Positions 48,901 to 59,135 of a stretch of 64,000 bases of DNA are shown piece after piece. The notes under the pieces are model-generated. The model was given only the letters and a program-made list of their open reading frames with translations. It ran no database searches and was not told the origin of the DNA. The stretch's first letter is position 1; each line of letters starts with the position of its first letter. Source of the DNA: Drosophila miranda (lineage: Eukaryota; Arthropoda; Insecta; Diptera; Drosophilidae); contig NC_046675.1 of the NCBI RefSeq assembly GCF_003369915.1, forward strand, positions 3,472,001 to 3,536,000. Direction: 5' to 3'. The position numbers and the translations under genes are program-made.

Positions 48901-51396
48901 CCAGTGGCAAATGTCAAATGTTATTGCTACAAATCACACAATTTTATCAATCAATGAGAGGGAAAGAGGCCTAGCCTTGCCCTGCCTTGCCTTGAGAACA
49001 GAACCTACAAGTCTGGGCTGGGCCTTGACTTTTCTGGCGCCAATCTGTACTTTTTCTAGTATTCTTTTGGCAAAGGGTTTCAGATGCGACAATTCTGTGA
49101 CCACCTCCTGTCGCCAGCACTTCCTGCCCGAAAGCCTCAACGATTATGTCTTCAATCGCACAGAGCCACATTATGCACATCCGTTGCACTCCGGTGAAGA
49201 GGTCTCGGCTAGACTAGTGCCCACTGTCGCTCTTTCTCTGGTGGGGGGGCAGGCAGCAGGCAGAGCTCCATCAAATGGAGCTACGTGCTGGCCATGCCAA
49301 ACGATGATGGGATCCATGGGGATGATGGCTAATCGGTATTCAAATGAGCGCTGCTTTTGCGTAGGGCCCCAGAGTGGCTTATGGCTTGTTGCTTGTGGCA
49401 GCGAAACCGAAAGTCAGATGGGTTTTTCAACTCGAACGCGACAGTTCACCGTGTGCACAGTTTTCAGACGTTGCATTCAAATGAGGCGCAAACCGAAGGT
49501 GTTACTTCTTTTGTTTGGAGGGAGCCAGAGATTATCTAATCGCCCAAGGGGGGGACAATAGACAGGCCTTTCTATCTATCGATGATGATGGTAACGCAAT
49601 CTCTTGCTTTTGCTCCACTTTTTCAGACACTCAACACGGCCGTGGTGCAGATCTACAAGACCGAAGGCAATGCCCATTCGCACTGGAAGAAAAAGCACAC
49701 GGGCGTGGTGTGCTTCGTGAAGGACAGCGCCATACGGTCGTACTTCCTGCGCGCCTACTGCCTGATCAAGAGCGAGCTCATCTGGGAGCACGAGATCTAC
49801 GATGGCATGCAGATCGTCAAGTCGCGACCCTTTCTGCTCACCTTCGAGGGCAGCGTAAGTGGGCAACAAAATCAACTGCAAAACTGGAAAACTAATCCTT
49901 CTTTCTGTGCAGGACGGTCATGTGGGGTTGAACTTTGTCTCCGAGGAGGAGTGCGACGCCTTCTTCCGCATCGTAGATGCCACCATCGAGACGCGCAATC
50001 GCAAGCGCCAGGAGAAGCGCAGTCGCCAGAAGAGCCAGCAGGCCCCGAACGCTCCAGTGCCGCCGGTGCAACGCGAGCCAATGCGTCCCCCGGCCATGCA
50101 GCCCAGCGGCGGCATGACGGCCACGGACGGCGGCGGGCCCGTCCAGCTGCGCAACAACAAAATCAATTCGGTGACACTGACGCCAGCGCCCACGAAGAAC
50201 TTCCTTTCGAGCAACTTCGGCCTGGGCAGCCATGGCAAGGACAAGAAGCGCAAGGTGACCAAGGCGGACATTAGCCAGCCGACGAACTTTGTGCACATCA
50301 GCCATGTGGGCTGGGATGCGGACAAGGGCTTCGATCTGACGGGCAACGAGGACGACGAGATGCTGAACGAGATCTTTGTGAAGGCGGGCGTCTCGGAGAT
50401 GGAGCTGAAGGATCGGGATACTCGCGCCTTCATCTACGACTTCATACAGAGCAACAATGTGCTGGCCACGGTCAAGCAGGAGAGCGAGAAGTCACCGACG
50501 GAACCAGCGCCAGTGAGCGCCACCCACATGCCGCCACCGGTGCCGAGCCGCCATAACCAAGTGAGTGCCGGCAGCGAAACGGAACCAAAACTTGGATTAC
50601 TTATAGCATCTTCTGCTTGTTCTTTTCAGTCGCAGAATGGTAACCAAAGAACCGCGCCTCCTCCGCCGGCCAGGCAGCCGCCGCCCCCGGTGCCCACAAC
50701 GGTGCCGGGCGCCATGCGTGCACCTCCACCACCCATCCGGCCACCACCCATCGGCAGTGCCCCACCGCCGCCACCTGTCAGCGCACCCGCCGTTGCGGTA
50801 AGCAGCCAAAAAATGGACCCATCGCAGGGGCAACGTGATGATGTTAAGTTTTGTATTTTGCAGCCGCCTCCACCACCCCCGCCACCACCGGCATCGGCGC
50901 CACCACCACCACCCCCGCCAATGCCTGCTGGAGAGATACCCATTATCACGACCACACAAGCACCTACTCAAGCAGTGAAACGAGCCCCGGCCCCGGTAGC
51001 GGCGGAAGCGCCTCCGGAATCACACAACGCCCTGATGGACGCCATTCGCAAGGGAACAGTCTTGAAGGTGAGTCAAGTGAGGATGAAACCGAACCACTGA
51101 AGATCAGAGAGGATAACCCTTATGCTTTTTTCACACAGAAAGTGGATACGGCTGCTCTGAGCACCGGCAGCGGCGACTCGCGCAGCGATTTGATGACTGA
51201 GATACGGACTGGCATTGTACTGAAGCCGGCCGATAAACGGGATCTGGGCAGCCAACGCATCAGTAGCGATGGTGGCGCCGGCGGCACCGATGCCCTGGCC
51301 GATGCTTTGCGACGGGCACTGGCGGCGCGCGGCACTGCCATGCATTCGGACGACGATGAGAGCGAGTCTACGGACAACGACGGCGAGTGGGACTAG
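45950..51396 (+). CDS. WASp: Wiskott-Aldrich syndrome protein homologue WASp
   Basis: Exons 45950-46087, 49627-49854, 49913-50560, 50630-50797, 50864-51067 and 51139-51396 give 547 residues. Order: WH1/EVH1 domain (about 30-150, LGRKCQTLNTAVVQIY across the first junction), basic stretch (RNRKRQEKRSRQK), CRIB/GBD (242-257, ISQPTNFVHISHVGWD), proline-rich region in exons 4-5, two WH2 motifs (about 447-464 DAIRKGTVLKKV and 480-498 LMTEIRTGIVLKPADKRDL), central helix (about 510-530) and acidic tail ending DNDGEWD. It activates the Arp2/3 complex for branched actin downstream of Cdc42/SCAR-independent signals at membranes; in flies it is needed in myoblast fusion and sensory cell fate. ATG 45950 is used because upstream frame codons have no ATG. 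The introns at 50561-50629 and 50798-50863 are 3n long and stop-free. Confidence 0.96.
46088..49626 (+). other. First coding intron of WASp
   Basis: A 3.5 kb intron from GTGAGT to TTTCAG. It contains (CCCATA)4 near 46917-46940, a G15 run at 47334-47348 and a T-run near 48445. A 267-codon stop-free frame at 48758-49561 has no recognisable domain and starts at TTG. Confidence 0.7.
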
Positions 51397-52640
51397 GCAG
51401 CAGACACAAGTTGAGCAGCAGATGACACACGACACACGATTCATGTGGCAGACACTATTCCAAATATAAGCAATAATGCAACATGTGCTTTTGGCATTTT
51501 GGTTTATCCTTGGATGATAAAACCCTGTAAATACTGTTTAGTGAATTTCCATACCTCTTTAATTTAATTTTACAGCAAACGCGAAACCAACAAAAAAACT
51601 AACAGATGGTAAATACTATATATGTCTGTATTATCGGCATTGCGCCCGCTTTCGGTTGTTCCAGTTCACATTTGCATATCCATAAAACCTGCTCAATTAA
51701 ACACGATATATAAATAAATATATATATATATACATAGATATGTACGATACGCATGTAAATGAATTAAATGCAAACGTTGATCAGTGCCAAAAAAAACAAC
51801 TCGAGAACACCAAAATCCAAACAACCTTTGTGACTTGTGAAAACATCAGAAATTGACTTTAACTGCGACTTTATCGGGTGGGATATCCATCCACAAATAA
51901 AGTGAGCAAACCGTAAAACTGAATGAATATAGCAGAATATATTTTATAAAACTATAAAAAATCCACTGTGCTTAGGACCCAAAATGTCGGAGAGACAGCT
52001 CCAAATACGTACGAGTATACGCAAGTTTAATGTTTAATAGTTAATTCTATATAAAAGAGTTGCTCAATAATTAACTCCATTAATAGTTGCAAAAATTCAA
52101 TGCATTACCACCACTCCCCCAAAAAAATGCTTCCACGTAAAGCGAAAGCTGTCTAATACAACAAAAATCCTGAAAATGGAGCGTCTAGTAACTAATAAGT
52201 ATTTTCTTTATAGATAGATAGAGCATTTAATGCAAACTTGTAGTCATTTCTTTTCCTTCTTTCTGTGTGTGTGTAATATGTAATATTTAAACAGAGGAAT
52301 ACTGTTCGGTACGGTGTATTTTCATAACTTTTTCGAAATTACTAAACCAATAAGCTTGTATGAGCCCCAGAAATCTATATGGATCAGAATTAATAATATT
52401 GTATTGTATTTTATTGTATGTGCGCATGTCTAATGATGTTCTGTGCGATCTATGCGTATCTGAATACATACTACTTACATATACATATACTTAATATATA
52501 AGCCATTAATTTATGTAATAAAGTTGTGTACATCTAACAGATAATTCATGTCTTTAACTTGTTTTGTTCTTGCAATCGATCTTATCATTGTGATTGATCT
52601 ATTCCGTGTGTTAGATAGATCCACAAACGTATTCAGAGTC
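51397..52640 (+). other. 3' UTR of WASp and spacer
   Basis: AT-rich noncoding DNA with AATAAA at 51897-51902 and 52517-52522, either of which could define a WASp 3' end (about 500 or 1120 bases after the stop). No gene is seen. Confidence 0.5.
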
Positions 52641-52899
52641 CTCAAAGAAAAAACCATGTTTTAATATTATGTACAAAAGATATTATATCTCAATGGCTAC
52701 AACTTCTATGCGAAAAATCATCCCGATAGTAAGGCTCATGGAGATACTGGAAGATTATTGATCAAGCGTCGCATCAGGCATTATCCATTGCTATCATTTG
52801 TTATACCTTATTAATTCTTATCGTTATTACTTGGCGTTATACCTACAGCAAAGAATTTTCGCAGTAAGATGCAAAGATTTGGTGTCTGAATATCATCCA

Positions 52900-53530
52900 G
52901 ATGAAACAGGTGTACCCCAGGACCGACGCTGTATACCATCTACATAGCAGATATACCGACAAACAGTCCTACACAACATCGACATTTGCGGATAGTACTG
53001 ACATCCTAAGTCGCTCCAAGTGCCCAACACTTATCATCTCATCTCGTGGCCTTGGATAAATGCCTGGCAAACTGGCGCCTACATGTAAACGAGCAAAAGT
53101 GCAAACATGTCACCCTTACCCTAAACAGACTTGCTCATCAGTGTCTCTGAACAACATCAACATTCCATAAACAACAGAAGTAACATACCTCGGAGTCCAT
53201 TTGGATAGACAGCTCACTTGACGTAAATACATCCAAGCGGAGAGAAATCTAGTGAAGTTTAGAGCTGGTAATCTACATTGGCTTATAAACGTGCGTTGAA
53301 ATTACTTTTGTACTATGCAGTTCTCAAGCCAATTTGGACATATGGCTCCAAACTATGGTTGCATTAGAGAGCCTCAATCGAAGATACTGAGAACTATCAC
53401 TGGGGCACCATGGTACATACGGAAACTATCCATAAAGATTTAAATGTAGGATCTGTTAAATATGAAATCGTCAAGGTGAAAGAAAAGTATCAGGCCCATC
53501 CTAATAGACTTTATCGAAGAGTTGGGGTCG
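52900..53530 (+). mobile_element. Degenerate non-LTR retrotransposon (jockey-clade LINE) reverse transcriptase fragment
   Basis: Pieces of a reverse transcriptase can be read in shifted frames: GVPQ near 52909, a TFAD-type catalytic box near 52983 where the second catalytic Asp is replaced (TFADST), WRLHVNEQKC near 53075, YLGVHLDRQLT near 53188 followed directly by a TGA at 53219-53221, then KPIWTYGSKLW and ILRTITGAPWYIRN. The order and spacing match jockey/F/X-type LINEs of flies. Frameshifts, the stop and the altered active site show that it is dead. The 5' boundary is unclear; AT-rich sequence continues left to about 52640. Confidence 0.85.
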
Positions 53531-53642
53531 TTCTCTAAATATTTAATTGTAATTAATTCAAAAAATATATAGACTAAAATTTTCCAAGAGAAAAATTTGG
53601 ATAAATTCAATACCGTAATAATAAAAAAGAAATAAATACACT

Positions 53643-53840
53643 TTAAACCATTAAGAGACATCCTCCATACAATGTTTTCACCTGTTTTCCTGCGAGTGGC
53701 TGCTCCCCATCCCTGATATTGCCTTCTGGCTGAATGGAATCAGGATCAGGCCTTGGTTTTTCTGTCGTTGAGCTATTTGTTATGACCGCCTCCGCTGACT
53801 GAGAGCTCATTTTCTTCTTGGCATCATTATTGCTATCCAT
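53643..53840 (-). CDS. Lone short exon or orphan ORF, unrecognised
   Basis: An ATG-started frame of 65 codons. It is hydrophilic and low in hydrophobic residues up to LAGKQ (Ser/Thr/Glu/Pro rich, EKPRPDPDSIQPEGN), then changes character after a potential donor CAG|GTGAAA at 53682/53681. The pattern looks like a 53-codon first coding exon whose continuation is not found to the left, where a LINE remnant and the WASp 3' end follow. It may be a small gene, a gene broken by the LINE, or chance. Confidence 0.35.
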   Translation of the reverse strand: MDSNNDAKKKMSSQSAEAVITNSSTTEKPRPDPDSIQPEGNIRDGEQPLAGKQVKTLYGGCLLMV

Positions 53841-54704
53841 TTTTTAAAATTTAATTTAATATTCTAATTTATAAAAATCAAAAACGAACAAAACATTAAC
53901 AAAAGAAACTAACATTAGCTTTACATTTAAACTAGAACCTAAAATATATAGTGCAAAAAATAGTTTAATTAAATTCTACGATTCGCGGCACTTAAGTTTT
54001 TTGTCAATCGAATATAATTTCGAACTATTTTCACTTAAAAGGACGAACGTTGAGACTGAACACGAAACAACACTAATGTGATGGGTTAAGTCATTGCTAA
54101 AATAAAAATTACGTCTAAACTTCAGTAGATTTGCAATAATTGTCAAATCTTTGAAGTGTACTGGATATATGTACGGCCATTATTCGCTTGCCATCCTGTC
54201 CTTAATATTGATACAACATACATTTGGGATATACGATTTCGAAGAAACAAACATGTACACTTTTATTCATCAATATAATTATGCATATAACTTTAAAAAA
54301 AATTGAGTTAAACTGTATGCCTGGGGGACTCCGGGAGTCTTGTTGTTCATGCAGCGGTTCCAATAGAAATTTCGATCTGAATAAATCAGAACTAATAGTG
54401 CATTGTTGTGCAATATGCATATGTATATACTGCATTACTGATATTAAAATACAAGTCTACTACTATGTAAGCCATTAATTAATATCATTAATTGTTGTAT
54501 CTCTAACTTAAAGCTAGCATAATGTTAATTCTGCTTGTAAGTGGATTCTAAAACCTAGTATGTGTTTATTGTTTAAATGTTTCCCTTCCAAGAACCATCC
54601 TCCGATGGGATATTAATCATATGTACAGCTTCTTGGGAGTGCAAGATGGGAGATGGTGTGATGGCTTGAGAGCGTACAGTTCCATATAATGTTGAAGGTG
54701 AAGT
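53841..54704. other. AT-rich spacer
   Basis: No coding region or recognisable repeat. It includes the 3' UTR of the zinc-finger gene on the minus strand at its right end. Confidence 0.5.
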
Positions 54705-57700
54705 CTAGGGAGTAACGTTTTCCTGAGGCACATTCGCATCGTCCTGCAGTTCGCGCTCTATGTTGGCATTATTGTTGTTTTCGGCAATTTCGTTGATGTT
54801 GGAGTCATCTTCGACCTGACAGCGCGGCTGCCGTTGCCCCTCCAGGTCCATCTCCTGCTGCTGCTCATTGATGCGGTTCTCAGTCTCTTCGTTTGGCCTC
54901 GACGACGGCCCGGGCAGCTCCTCCTCGAGTTGTGGCAGCAGTTCCTCTTCCACTGGTGCCAAGAGCTTTTCCTCGGCTTCTGCCGACTGCTCCACATTCC
55001 CACCGAGGGGCGCTTGCTGCTCGGAGAGCTCATGGTTGAGAACATTCTGCTGCTCTTCGTCGCAGATGAAGCTGCTTTCCTCCAAGTTGAGTGGCAAGGC
55101 CTGAGTTTCAATGTCTTTGGGTGCATTGAGGCTAATCTCTGGAAGGGTGTCCGCCTGGCAATCGGGGCTTTCGCGCTCAGTGTCCGATTTCTCCAGCGAC
55201 TCTGGGTTCGGCGGGGGAGAACTAAGATTCGGGATGGCCGAACTGTGACCACTGGCGGATTGTGGAGTCTCTGCCGCTTGGCTGCAGATGTTGGTTATTA
55301 CAAAATTAAAACTGGTGACTGGCTCTGGCACTCTCAATAGTGGTGGCTCTAGCTCCTCTGGCGTTTCCAGTTGCGGTGCTACCTCCCCAAGTACTTCTGG
55401 ACTTTCCAGTGACTGATGCTGTGTCTCCCCAACAACTTCTGGAGTGTTCAGGGGTGGCTCTGTATCCCCAACTTCTTTGGGAGCTTCCTGCGGCGGATCT
55501 ACCTCTCCAGTTAATTCTGAATCTTCCAGCAGGGCAGCTAAATCTTGCAGAGTTTCCAACTCCGGCAGTGTTTCCACTGGAGCATCTGCTGCGAGAGTTT
55601 CCTGTGGCTGCACTCTCTCCCCAACTGTTTCAAGACTTTCCTTGGGCAGTTCTACCCCTCCCACTACCTCGGGCGTGGCCACAGGCGTCTGCACCTCCAT
55701 ATTCTCGGGCGGTGCCTCCTGCACCTGCATGGACTCTTCCGTTTTCTCTTCGCTCTGCTGGGTGGCTGCTTCTCCTTGATTTTCCGGCTCTAGTAAAGGC
55801 AATTCAATCTCGCGATATATACGCTCGGCCTCATCCTCCTCCATAGCTTCCTCGGCTTCATCGGCCGAAGAAGCACTGTCCTCGCCATCAGAGTCCTCGC
55901 TATCGCTGCCCCTCTCCAAGCCGTTGTGGCTCAGGTGCATGGCCTCCGGCTCAGAGCCATTTGCAGTCGGATCGGAAATGTCTAGGTCCTTCTCCTGCTT
56001 CACCGCCATGTTGTTAAAGTCTAGGCTGTTTATATAGGCATTCTCCTCGTCGATCTTCTCATTATGATTGATCTCCGCCGTCGGCTCGCCCTCGGGCTCA
56101 TCGTCCGCGTAGCCGCGATTACGAGGTTCTGGTTTAATGCAAATATTGGGAGGCATGTTGAACGATACGGCCTCTACACTTTCCACGGCCACAATCTGCA
56201 GCGACGGTGTCGTCTCTCGCGGCGACTCTTCTGCTGGAGGCTTGCGTTTGGCGCCACCAGTACTCTTACGGGCAGTAGGCTTGGCAGATTTTTCGTTGGG
56301 CGGTGACTTGAATCCCTTATCGGAGAGCAGTGGCTCATCGGGGGTAGCTTCAACGGCCTTGTCCAGAGGCATGGCTTCTTCGGCAATGTCCACACCGCTG
56401 GCGACATGCGTGATTTGCATGAGGCGATCCAGTTCCATGCGATTGGGCTTAACATCTTCCTCGGGCTCCGGGCACTCCTGTGGCATTGGCTCGTCCTGTG
56501 CCGCTATGTCGTTGTCGTTGAAGCTGCTCTCCAGATGGGACATCGGTATGCTCGTCATCACAGTGGCCTGTGGCTGGAAATCTGTCGCCTGATTTCCATC
56601 GGGCACATCATCGGCGTCTAGACGCTCTTGTTTGATGCTCACTATCGGGTGTTCCTGAGCTTTTGGTTGACTGTTGGCTTCTTTTTCCCGCTCCTTGTGC
56701 TTGCGCTTCTTTTTTTTCTTGCTGCTCCTGCTCAGCCCCGCCTCGTCGAGGTCATCGATCAGCGAGGAGTTCAGCTTGCCATGATTCTTGGTGATTTTTA
56801 GCTTCAGCTTCAGCGGCTCCTGTTTGACTGGCGACTGCTTTTCGTAGGCCTCATCGCGAGGCTCCTGCTTAACGGACACACTGGGCACATTGTCGTCTAT
56901 GCTGGCAGCCATTGCAGCAGGTTCCGGGGCCACTGCCGCCGCTTCGGACTCCTCCTCATCGCTGTCATCGTTGGCTGCATGGAAATCGCTGAAGCTTGGG
57001 GGTTCCTGTTCTTCCTCCTCCTCCTCCTCCTGCATTTCGGCCTGTGGTTCGTTTTCCGGCTGCACGGCGGCTGCCGGTATTGTATCATTTATATGCACCT
57101 CCGGCTCATGCTTGATGCTCACCAGCGTGCTCATTGTGTTCTTCAGCAACTCGTCGACGCGCTTCAAATAGTTTTTCGAGGAAACTCGCTCGCTATTTTT
57201 GCTCTTGCTGGCCCCCAGCGTATTTTGCGGCTTTGCTGAGGCTCGCAGCAGAGGAGAGGCCAGGCGCTCGATCACCACCACCGGCTGCATATGCTCGTTC
57301 AGCATAAAGTCCGGCGGTATAGCAGAGGCAGGGGAATCGCTGGTGATGTGGTAGTCTTCCTCCACCTCGTTCTTAATGCACATCTGTGATTCGGTGTTGG
57401 CTGCCTCGGGCAGAATGTGCTTCGAGTGATTAAGGTAGATCTTTGAGCAGAAGGGGGCATGCCGCATAAAGGCGACCTCTGTGTTGAGGGCTCGATTGCA
57501 GCCACCACACTTGCGTTTGCGTATGGCACACCGATGCGTATTGTAGAAGAAGTTCGTCACGAATGTTTTCTTGCACAGTGGACACTCGCGATCGAGGACA
57601 AGCAGCTGCACAGGAGTCGGTGGCGTATGCTGACGCAGGTGGCGGGAAAAGGCGTAGTTGTTGGGCACATTCACGTCGCACAGCGGGCACTTGTAGGGGG

Positions 57701-58647
57701 TCTTCGACAGCTTGTGCCAGAGCTGATGGGACCGAATGTTGCCCTGGTTGTGATGCGTCTGATTGCAGGCGTTGCAAATGTAGCGCGGGATCGAGGGTAC
57801 ATGCACCGCGCTCTTATGCTCGTCGGCCAGATCCTTGCTGGCGAACTTCTCGCCACAGACACTGCATATCGCCTTGCGGCCCTTTTTCCCTGGCAGCCGG
57901 ATACGGCTTTCCGTGTCCATAGGCTCGTTCTTGCTGCGGGGGGAGAATCAATTGGTTAATAAGATAACTGATTGGATAATTGGGTACTTCATTTTACATT
58001 TCTGGCTCCGTTTTGGTTTCCAGCAGCTGCTGCTGCTGCGTCTGCTGCAGTCGTTGCTTTTTTCGCCATGCCATGGGCTCCTTTTTTACCTCTGGAACTT
58101 CAGAGATCTTAGTTTTCAGAAAACTCTCGTCCGTCTTGCGTTTTCGTCCTCGCTTTACCGTCGTCTGCGGCTCAGCCTTAACTACGGGCTGGCTGCCCAC
58201 GAGCTGATGCAAAAAGAATTATTCACCCATTCACAAAAACCACATTTATTCGGTAGTAGTGCGCTCACCTTTAGGGGTTCCATCTGCTGGAGGCCCAGCA
58301 GGTTGCGCGTCTGCTTATTCGTGGCATAGCACATTTCCCTAAACTCGTAAAAATCATTGATTTTATCCACGCAAAGGCTGCACATTGTCTGCGGCATTTT
58401 GTCGTCGACTGTCACCTGCAAAGGGCGTTGTTTAATCGAACTAACGACTGGGCGTGTCCCTACCTACCGTAAAGCCGACCAATTCGAGCACCTTTTGGGA
58501 CAGACTAGGATCGTCCAGGTCTATAATATTTGCCTCATTGGGCAGCAGAATTGGCACCTTGCCTGGATTATCGATGCCGCAGAGACGACAGATCTTGTAC
58601 AGATTCGCTTTCAGCGCTGCGTCGATCTTAAATGCAAACCTATCCAT
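54705..58647 (-). CDS. ZAD-C2H2 zinc-finger protein with long acidic tail
   Basis: Exons on the minus strand 58647-58468, 58415-58269, 58203-57998 and 57933-54705 give 1253 residues. The ZAD dimerisation domain has C20/C23 and C72/C75 (CRLC, CSLC). A basic KRGRKRK motif lies in exon 3. About five C2H2-like fingers fill residues 201-342, beginning CSVCGEKF and including YKCPLCDVNV and ECPLCKKTF; the last are irregular (CGGCNRALN). Residues 343-1253 are disordered, Glu/Pro-rich, with KKKKKRKHKEREKE and about ten [V/I]KxE motifs of SUMO type. It is a nuclear DNA-binding regulator by family; the fly orthologue is not recognised. It is head-to-head with the CG1523 homologue, with 488 bases between start codons. 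The start is the first ATG before ZAD. Confidence 0.93.
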
Positions 58648-59135
58648 GTTGCTCGCGCTTCAAAAATATTCACAATTGGCTCAAAAACGACAGAACTACA
58701 TTCTTAATTGCTTCTTTTTTTGCAGTAAAATTTGCGTTTTGTTTATTTCACAGAAGCAAGTGTGACCGTACTCTGGGTGACCTGGTGGGGTGGCGTAGCC
58801 CTGGGTAGTCTGCCATTTGTTAAACGGTTCTAGTTCAGTTCCAGCAGCAGGAAGGAGGCTATTGATTTTGTGTTAGAGTTGAGAAAACAATTCAAAGTGC
58901 CACATTTTCTAGAGAAAACCTAATATTTTGAATTAAAAAGGTGCTATATTTCACATTCTGCTGTAGTGAAAACCGCGATTGTATTTTTGTTTCGTCACGA
59001 ACTGTCAGTGCATCCCTCGTCGGCCAATCGTAAAGCGACACCCAGTGGCCCCATCAAGCACTACCGTCGGCACACTTCTTGTTGGCCAACAATTTTTTAA
59101 TTTTTTTTTTTGATCCTTGCGTGTGGATTATAACC
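58648..59135. promoter_or_regulatory. Divergent promoter region of the zinc-finger gene and the CG1523 homologue
   Basis: Two start codons face apart across 488 bases, so both promoters and 5' UTRs must lie here or share it. No perfect DRE or TATA box is seen. The centre includes TCAGTTCCAGCAGC (about 58835) and ACGAACTGTCAGTGCATC (about 58997), which contain weak initiator-like matches. Confidence 0.6.

Noticed and set aside
49859..51100. Single 413-codon WASp exon running through to a stop at 51100
   Set aside because: It reads through three good GT-AG introns and would lose the second WH2, central and acidic regions that follow in frame when spliced.
54758..58329. Many plus- and minus-strand frames within the zinc-finger gene
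   Set aside because: Shadows of the long Glu-rich coding exon in other frames.
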